A stretch of 64,000 bases of DNA from Lepus europaeus (lineage: Eukaryota; Chordata; Mammalia; Lagomorpha; Leporidae). A program made the position numbers and the translations under genes. The notes beneath the pieces are model-generated. The model was not told where the DNA came from. It was given only the letters and a program-made list of their open reading frames with translations, and made no database searches. Every line of letters begins with the position of its first letter. The first letter of the stretch is position 1. The DNA lies in the NCBI RefSeq assembly GCF_033115175.1, contig NC_084836.1, positions 71,409,297-71,473,296 on the forward strand, read 5' to 3'. This document shows, piece by piece, positions 52,354 through 62,100 of the stretch.

Positions 52354-55300
52354 TTTTTAAGAGATTTATTTATTGTTTGAAAGATTACAGAGAGAGGGAG
52401 AAAGATCTTTCGTCTGCTGTTTGACTCCCCAGATGGCTGCAATGACCAGGGCTGGGTCAGGTCAAAACCAGGAGCCAGGAGCTTCTTCCTGGTCTCCCAC
52501 ATGGGTGCAGGGCCCCAAGCACTTGTTTCATCCTCTGCTACTTTCCCAGGCACATCAGCAGTGAGCTGGATCGGAAGTGGAACAGCTGGTACTCATGCTG
52601 GTGCCCATATGGACTGCAGATAGCAGCTTAACCTGCTGTGCCACAGTCCATTTCCCACTTTTCTTGTTGATTGGCAGACATATCCTTTGTGGATTGCTTG
52701 GCAAATAACATCTTGACTCTTGGGATTTCCCAGGTGGTAGTCTCCTGACTGGCCCAGAGGGACTTTTGGCCAAAGAACGTGAGAATTTGAAACGATTAAA
52801 ATGTCTGCGGCGGTATCGCCAGCGCTATGGAGTTGAAGCGTTACTACACAGGCAGCTGAAGGAACGCAGAATGCTAGCCACAGACGGGGCCGCTCAACAG
52901 GTGATTGGCGTATATACCTTTTAGGGGTGGGGGAACCTTTTTTTCTGTCAAGGGCCATTTTGATATTTATAATGTCATTTGTGGGCCATCCAAAATTATC
53001 CAGTTAAAAATTAAGTCTGCTGTAGGTTTACTCAATTTTGAGTCCCACGTACAGTTGCCTTGACAGGGACAGACCAAATGATTTAGTGGGTGCTATTTAG
53101 CAGCCAAGTATTCCATACTCCTGCTTTAAGGTATATATACAATCCCTTTATTTATGAAGTTTGGAGTGTTGTTAAAATACTATATTCAGTCCTGGCTCTG
53201 TAATCTCACTCACTAGACTTAGGTTGTAATGAAGGCACCTAACCTAGATGTCAGGAGACATGGGTTCCAATCTTAGTCCCCTTCTGACTACCCCTGTGAT
53301 CACATAATAGCTTATCTGCAGATTTATTATTTGGGATAGATCTCTAATCTTCAGTTCAGAAGTAAGCATAGGTTAAGCCTAACTTATTTGACAATCTTGT
53401 TATAAAGAGTGAGAAAATAGAACAGAAGCAGTTGAACGTAAGGAAGTTAGGTTTATAAGAAGTGATTTTTTTTTTTTTTTTTAAGATTTATTTACTTATT
53501 TGAAAACCAGAGTTAGAGAAAGAGAAGAGACAGGTCTTCCATCCATTTGTTCACTCCCCAAATGGCCCATCCATTTGTTCACTCCCCAAATGGCTGCAAT
53601 GGCTGGAGCTGAGCCAGTCCAAAGTCAAGAACCAGGAGCTTCTTCCAGGTCTCCCATGTGGGCGTAGGGGCCCAAGGACTTGAGTCATCTTCTGCTTTCC
53701 CAGGTGCATTAGCAGGGAGCTGAATTGGAAGTGCAGCAGCTGGGACTCAAACTGGTGCTCATATGGGCTGCTGGCACTGAATGGGGCCGTTTTACCCACT
53801 GTGCTACAGCAGGTAGATGTGCTACAGCGCTGGGCCCGTGATCATTTTTTTTTTTTTTTTTGCCAGGCAGAGTTACACAGTGAGAGAGAGTTATAGACAG
53901 AGAGAGACAGAGAGAAAGGTCTTCCTTCTGTTGGTTCAGCCCCAAATGGCCACTACAGCCGGCGCACTGCACCAATCCAAAACCAGGAGCCAGGTGCTTC
54001 CTCCTCGTCTCCCACATGGGTGCAGGGCCCAAGCACCACAGCAGAGAGCTAGACTGGAAGAGGAGCAACCGGGACAGAATCCGGCGCCCCAACTGGGACT
54101 AGAACCAGCACCCATATGGGATGCCGGCGCTGCAGGCAGAGGATTAGCCTAGTGAGCCATGGAGCCGGCCCATGATCATTCTTGAATTTGTTATTTTTTT
54201 TTTAAATTTTATTTTTGATTTTATTTGCAAGACAGATATCTCCCATCTGCTGGTGTTCACTCTTCAAATGGTTTAAACAGCCTGGGCTGAGCAAGGCCGA
54301 AGCCAAGAGCCCAAACCTCTTTCTGGATCTCCCATGTGGGCTTGGGGGACCTAAACACTTGAGCCATCACCTGCTGCCTCCCAGGGTGCAGATTAGCAGG
54401 AAGCTGGAATTGGAAGCAGAGTGGGGGATGCAAACCTGGGCACTGCAGTATGGGGTGTGGGAAACGCAAAAGGTGTCTTAATTGCTATGTCAAATGCCCA
54501 CCCTCTGCATTTTTTTCTTGTGTGTAATATTGGTGATTTCATTTATTAGATGTTGAATTTTCTACCCTGTAAGGATGCACTTTATAATTCTTTTCATCAT
54601 AATTGGTTGTATGTTCTTTAAAGAGTTTATCTATTTTTTTCCATTTTAGGCCCATACCACTCGTTCTAGTCAGAGGTGTTTAGCCTTTGTGGATGATGTT
54701 CGCTGTTCCAATCAGTCTCTTCCTATGACCAGACACTGCCTTACTCGTATCCTTTTACTGTGTTCAGGCTGTGATTTGCTTGCTAGACTGAGAGCTAGTG
54801 GGAATCTGCTGGTTTGTCTAATTGAAGCTCTTTGTTTACTTTGGCCCTGAATCAAGACCAGCAGTTTGCTGAAGCGGTTGGTTTCAAGCAGGAGCCTAAA
54901 GAAATGTCTTTCTATGGTCTGTTGACCATTTCAGAACTTCTGAAATGTAGTGGTCAATTCATTGGGAAGAAACAATGGAGTTGTTGGTGATAGATGTGGG
55001 CTAATATTTATTTTTCGTCTTTGTACTGGGATTCTAAAAGATTTGTATTTATCTCTGGATTCTTGATTTGACTTGTTCATCAGATTATAATGCTGTAAAA
55101 TTACTATTAGCAAAAAATGTGAATGGTGGGTTTTCCACCCAAAACAAAAGGATGATGTTGATATTGCATTGTGAACTTCCAGTATTGTAGTTTTGTATAA
55201 TCAAGACTCTTATGTATTTTAAACTTCATTCAAATTAGTAACAATGGTTCAAAACATAAGATGCTGTTTTTTCTTCTTAAATTTAACTTGCCTTTGAACT

Positions 55301-58300
55301 GCCCATAACATCTCTTGATTCTACTCTAGAACTGTATTTATCATTGGGCTGCAAAACTTTTTGAATTGTTTGTTGTGAAAGTACATTATTTTTTTAAAAT
55401 AGTCTTTTTTTTTTTTTTTAATTAGACAGGTAGAGTTACAGACAATGAGAGAGAGAGAGAGACAGAGGGAAAGGTAGTCCTTTTGTTGGTTCACTCCCCA
55501 AATGGCTGCTACGGCTGGTGCTGCACCGATCCGAAGCCAGGAGCCAGGTGCTTCTTCCTAGTCTCCCATGTGGGTGCAGGGGCCCAAGCACTTGGGCCAT
55601 CCTCCACTGCCCTTCCAGGCCACAGCAGAGAGCTGGACTGGAAGAGGAGCAACCGGGACTAGAACCCGGTGCCTGTATGGGATGCTGGCACTGCAGGTGG
55701 AGGATTAGCCATGTGAGCCATGGCTGGCCACGAAAGTACATCTTTATTGTGCTTATATATTAAGAATTTTTGCATAGTAAAAGCATTATTAGTAGTTAAA
55801 TAGATGATTTTTGTTAGAGAGGCATAACTTTTGCCAGAAATCATTTGTCTGACAAGAGATACAAAGTATTTTATATTTTAGGAGTTAAAAATTTAAAAAA
55901 AATTTTGTTGAACATTTACATTTTTTTTTTCTTTCTTTTTTTGACAGGCAGAGTTAGACAGTAAGAGAGAGACAGAGAGAAAGGTCAGGTCTTCCTTCTG
56001 TTGGTTCAGCCCCCAAATGGCCACTACGAAGCCAGGAGCCAGGTGCTTCCTCCTGGTCTCCTGTGCGGGTGCAGGGCCCAAGCTCTTGGGCCATCCTCCA
56101 CTGCCTTCCCGGGCCACAGAGGAGCAACCGGGACAGAATCTGGTGCCCCAACCAGGACTAGAACTTGGGGTGCCGGCGCCGCAGGCAGAGGATTAGCCTA
56201 GTGAACCGTGGTGCCGGCTGAGTCCACTTCTGATCTAGCTCCTTGCTAATGTGCCTAAGAAAGTAGTGTTAGATGGCTCAAGTGTGTGGCTCCTGGTACC
56301 CACGAAGACTTGGAATTTTTGGCTGTTTGGGCTGGCTCAGCCTGGGCATTGTGGTCATTTGGGGAGTGAACCAGCAGATGGAAGCTATCTCTCTGTCCCT
56401 GTTTCTCTGTAAATCTGCCTTTCAAATAAATAAGTAGATCTTTAAAAAAAACCAGAGAGCTCCCTTCTGCTGGTTCACTCCCCAGATGCCAAAAATGGAC
56501 AGTTTTGAGGCCACAGCTGGGAACTGGGAAATCAATCCAGGCTTCCCATGTGGATGGCAGGGGCTCAACTACCTGAGCCACCATTACTGCCTCCCAGGGG
56601 GCATTTCAGCGGGAAGCTGGGACTCTTGGCTCAGTTGTGCTGATAAGGGATGTAGGCATCTTGACTAGGCCAAACGCATGCCGCCAAGTTTAATTTTTAA
56701 TGAGTGAATTTCAAAGGTGGGTAAGACTGCCAGTGGGAATATAAATTGATGTAAGCTATTTGGAAAGCAGTTTCAAAGTACATCATTCAATAGGGTAATT
56801 TCATCGCTGGAAATTTAAGATGATGGTTGTTTGTAGATCAATATTTTTACATAAAATATTTTTCCAACTAGTGACAGCCTTAACACTTTTAGAGATGGGA
56901 ATAGGAAGTAAATCATGGCACAGCATAATGTGGGGCATATTTTATAAAATTTACTAATAGCAGAAAAATTATAGTGACAAAAATAGGATAGGGATTTTGT
57001 CAAGTAGATTTTTAAAAAATTTTATTTATTTGAAAGAGACACACACACACACACATACACACAGAGATCTTCCATCCTGTGGTTTACTCTCCAGATGGCA
57101 GCAACAGCCAAGTACTGGGCCAGGCCAGGCCAAAGCCAGGAGCTAGGAGCTTCATTCAGGTCTCCCTCATTGGTTGCAGAGCCCCAAACACTTGGGGCAT
57201 CCTTTCGGGCTTTAAGGCTGTTAGCAGGGAGCTGGATGGAAGGTGTAACAAACCGGCATCGATATGGGCTCCCAGCATTGTGGTTGGTGGCTTTAGCCAC
57301 TTACATTACAGCTCTAGCCCTGAGAATAGGTTTTGCTAACTACATGGAATGAAATACTGGGAAGGAATGTAACATGAGTGTGACTATTTTTACATGATGG
57401 GGTTGTGAATACCCTATTTTTGCTGTATTTTAAATACTTCCTAGGTTTTCTTTTTAAAGGTGGCTTGAATTTTATAAAGGAAAAAACACAGTCTACAGAT
57501 TTTAAGTATAATTTTAAATGTCTCTTAAAGTACTATGCTCAAATAGATTGTAAATATTTTAAAAAGCAAAGTTGGAAATGAAATTTGAAAGAGAAGGGGA
57601 GTGTTTTTCCTTTTATGCTCTTTTCTTTTCCACTCCGTGGTTGCCTAAGTCACTTACCCTTCCTTAAGTCCTTATCCCAGAGAAAGACTCGACTGCCATT
57701 GGTGACCTGTATATATTCTGGTCTAATGGAGACAGCACTGGACTGAAAGTGAAGGACCCAGACTCTTAGTTGTAGGTCAACCGTTCCCTTCCTTTTGTCT
57801 GTTGTCCCCTTCTGAAAGGATAAGAGGTGGAGGAAGATGGGGAAAGGCTTTTTCCAGGCTATTGTGTTATTAAATAAGAGATTTTTGTGAGTCCTTCAAG
57901 TCCTATGAAAAAAGTTCAGATTAAAACATTTTTTAAAGATTTTTATTATTTTTTATTATTATTATTTTTGATAGGCAGAGTGGATAGTGAGAGAGAGAGA
58001 GAGACAGAGAGAAAGGTCTTCCTTTTGCCGTTGGTTCACCCTCCAACGGCCGCCGTGGCCGGCGCATCTCGCTGATCCGAAGCCAGGAGCCAGGTGCTTC
58101 TCCTGGTCTCCCATGCGGGTGCAGGACCCGAGGACTTGGGCCATCCTCCACTGCCTTCCTGGGCCATAGCAGAGAGCTGGCCTGGAAGAGGGGCAACCGG
58201 GATAGAATCCGGCACCCCAACCGGGACTAGAACCCAGTGTGCAGGCGCTGTAAGGCGGAGGATTAGCCTGCTAAGCTACAGCGCCGGCCCGAGATTTTTA

Positions 58301-59119
58301 AAAATATTTGAAGGGCAGAGTTACAGAGAAGCAGAGGCAGAGAGAGGTCTGATGTTTGCTGGTTCACTGCCCAAGTGGCTGTAACAGCTGGAGCTAGGCC
58401 GATTTGAAGGCAGGAACCAGGAGCTTCTTCCGGGTCTCCTATGCGAATGCGGAGGCCTAAGGACTTGGGCCATCCTCTACTGCTTTCCTAGGCCATAGCA
58501 GAGAGCTGGATCAGAAGTAGGGCAGCTGGGACTCAAACCAGCAGCCATATAAATGCAGGCACTGTAGGCAGTGGCTTTACCTGTATGCCACAGCGTTGGC
58601 CCCTGGATTGAAACATTGAATTCAGTGGATTGGCATTTTAAATACTAATAATTATTGGCCGGTGCGGTGGCTTAACAGGCTAATCCTCCGCCTTATGGCG
58701 CCGGCACACCGGGTTCTAGTCACGGTTGGGGCGCCGGATTCTATCCCGGTTGCCCCTCTTCCAGGCCAGCTCTCTGCTATGGCCCGGGAAGGCAGTGGAG
58801 GATGGCCCAAGTCCTTGGGCCCTGCACCCGCATGGGAGACCGGGAGAAGTGCCTGGCTCCTGGCTTCGGATCAGCGTGGTGTGCCGGCCGTGGCAGCCGT
58901 TGGAGGGTGAACCAATGGCAAAAAGGAAGACCTTTCTCTCTGTCTCTCACTATCCATTCTGCCTGTCAAAAAAAAAAAAATTATTTATATAAAACTAGGC
59001 TTCTTAATATATTAGATAATGCTCAAGTTTTCTTCAGCCTGTAGAGCACAACTCTGTTCCCAATAGATTCATATGTATTTTCTTTTTTTTTTCTTTTCTT
59101 TTTTTGGACAGGCAGAGTG

Positions 59120-59163
<44 letters not shown>

Positions 59164-62100
59164 TCTTCCTTTTGCCGTTGGTTCACCCTCCAATGGCTGC
59201 CGCGGTCGGCGCACTGTGGCCGGCGCACCGCGCTGATCCAAAGCCAGGAGCCAGGTGCTTCGGCCATCCTCCACTGCACTCCTGGGCCATAGCAGAGAGC
59301 TTGCCTGGAAGAGGGGCAACCGGGACAGAATCCGGTGCCCCGACCGGGACTAGAACCCGGTGTGCCGGCGCCGCAAGGCAGAGGATTAGCCTGTTGAGCC
59401 AGGGCGCCGGCCTCATATGTATTTTTTTAAAAAAAGATTTATGTATTTACTTAGAAGGCAAAGTTAGAGGAAGTGACAGAGAGAGACCTTCCATTTGCTG
59501 GTTCACTCCCCACAATGGCCAGGGCTGGGCCAGGCCAAAGCCAGGAGCCTGGAACTTCCATCTGTGTCTCCCACATGGGTAGCCAGGGCCCAAGTACCTG
59601 GGCCATCTTCTGCTGCTTTCCCAGGCCTGTTAGCAGGGAGCTGGATTGGAAATGGAGCAGTTGGGACTCGAATTGGCAGACTTATTTGGGATATGGTGTT
59701 GCAGACAGTGGCTTAACCCCCTGTGCAACCATGCCAGCCCTGAGGTTCAAATGTTTAAGGAATAAATACTTTGGACTGTCTGCTGTTCCTTCAGCGTAGT
59801 GATTGTCTACTTCGGGCTATGTTGTCTGCCATTTGGCATTTGTGTACAAAGTTTTGGCTGTCCTAATTTGAGTAGGGGCTATTCAATGTGGTGAACAGAG
59901 AAGAGGACGCTGCATACAACACAGCATTTCCTGGTGTCCAGTGTCAGTGTGCCACAGTGCAATCCTGCTTTAGTGGCTAGTTATTTCTAAGTATAGATTG
60001 AAAGAAATAGCTTTGTTCAGGAAGGCTTTTTTTTTCCCCCAGAAAAGATTTGTTTATTTGAAAGGCAGAGTTAAGAGAGGGACGAAAGGAGAGAGAGGTC
60101 TTTCATCTGCTGGTTCACTTCCCAAATGCCTGCAACAGCTGACTTAGGCCAGGCACCTTGAGCTCTATCCGAGTCTCCATGTGGGTTCAAGGGGCTCAAG
60201 GACTTAGACCATCTTTGGCTGCTTTCCCAGGCACATTAGCAGGGAGCTGGATTGGAAGTAGAGCAGCCAGTACTTGAACCAGTACCCATAATGAGGTGCC
60301 AGCATTGTAGGTGGCAGTTTAACCCACTGTGCCACAGTGCTGGCCCTAAGTAGGTTTATTTGGTCTAAAAGTTAGAATTATACTAGGTTTTTTATTTTTA
60401 GTCTTTTTAAATATTTAATTTACTTGAAAGATTTTTTTTTTTTTTTTGACAGGCAGAGTGGACAGTGAGAGAGAGACAGAAAGAAAGGTCTTCCTTTTGC
60501 CATTGGTTCACCCTCCAATGGCCGCCGCGGTAGCGCGCTGGGGCCGGCGCAATGTGCTGATCCGATGGCAGGAGCCAGGTGCTTCTCCTGGTCTCCCATG
60601 GGGTGCAGGGCCCAAGCACTTGGGCCATCCTCCACTGTACTCCCTGGCCACAGCAGAGAGCTGGCCTGGAAGAGGGGCAACCGTGGCAGGATCGGTGCCC
60701 CGACCGGGACTAGAACCCGGTGTGCCGGCGCCGCAAGGCGGAGGATTAGCCTATTGAGCCACGGCGCCGGCCGAAAGATATTTATTTTAATTTATTTGAA
60801 AGATTTATTTATATATTTATTCTTAACTGAGTTACACAGAGAAGGAGAGGCAGAGAGAGAGGTCTTTGATCCACTGGTTTATTCTCCAATTGGCTGCTAT
60901 GGCCGGAGCTGCACTGATCTGAAGCCAGGAGCCAGGAGCTAAGAGCTTCCTCCAGGCCTTTCACATGGGTGCAGGGGCCCAAAGACTTGGGCCATCTTCT
61001 ACTGGTTTCCCAGGCTATAGCAGAGAGCTGGATCGGAAGTGGAACAGCTGGGACGAACCGGCTCTTATATGGGATGTTGGCACTGCAGGTGGTGGCTTTA
61101 CCTGCTACACCACAGCGCCGGCCGATTTTTTATTTCTAAAAGTGATTTTAAAGGGGCAGACCTTGGTGCAAATGTGCTGTTGCCTGCATCTTATATTGGA
61201 GTGCCAATTTGAGTCTGCTGTGATTCAGCTCCCTGCTGATGTGCTTGGAAAGCTGTGAGTGATGGTTGAAGTACCTTGGAGTTCCTACAACTCACATGGG
61301 AGACCTGGATTGAGTTCCTGATTCTTGGCTTTGGCTTGGCCAAGCCCTGGCTGTTGCAGCCATTTAGAAATGAACTAGTGGACAGAAGACATCTTTCTGT
61401 CTTACTCTGCCTTTCAGGTAAATCTTCAGGAGCAACATTACCTTAAATTTTTTTTGAAGAAAGTTATAATTCTGTAATCCTTATATAATCAGTTTGCGGA
61501 AAATTGTGTTTTGTAGGCCGGCGCCGTGGCTCAACAGGCTAATCCTCCGCCTTGCGGCGCCGGCACACCGGGTTCTAGTCCCGGTCAGGGCACCGATCCT
61601 GTCCCGGTTGCCCCTCTTCCAGGCCAGCTCTCTGCTGTGGCCAGGGAGTGCAGTGGAGGATGGCCCAAGTGCTTGGGCCCTGCACCCCATGGGAGACCAG
61701 GAGAAGCACCTGGCTCCTGCCATCGGAACAGCGCGGTGCGCCGGCCGCAGCGCGCTACCGCGGCGGCCATTGGAGGGTGAACCAACGGCAAAAGGAAGAC
61801 CTTTCTCCCTGTCTCTCTCTCACTGTCCACTCTGCCTGTTAAAAAAAAAAAAAAAAATTGTGTTTTGTAGTTATAGATAATTTCAAGTTTAAGTAAAATA
61901 TCATTTAGTAAGCTAGGGAAAATAGCTATGTAGTAAGCTTTTGGGAAATGTTAACATTTGCATGAAATATTTGTAGAGTAACTTGAACTTAAATTATTTT
62001 TGTCCAATTATCTCAGTTTTGATTCATCTTAACAGCTTCTTTGCCATCTTGGAAATATAACTATTCTTAATTGAATGTTCTGGAGTACTATGGGCCCTTA

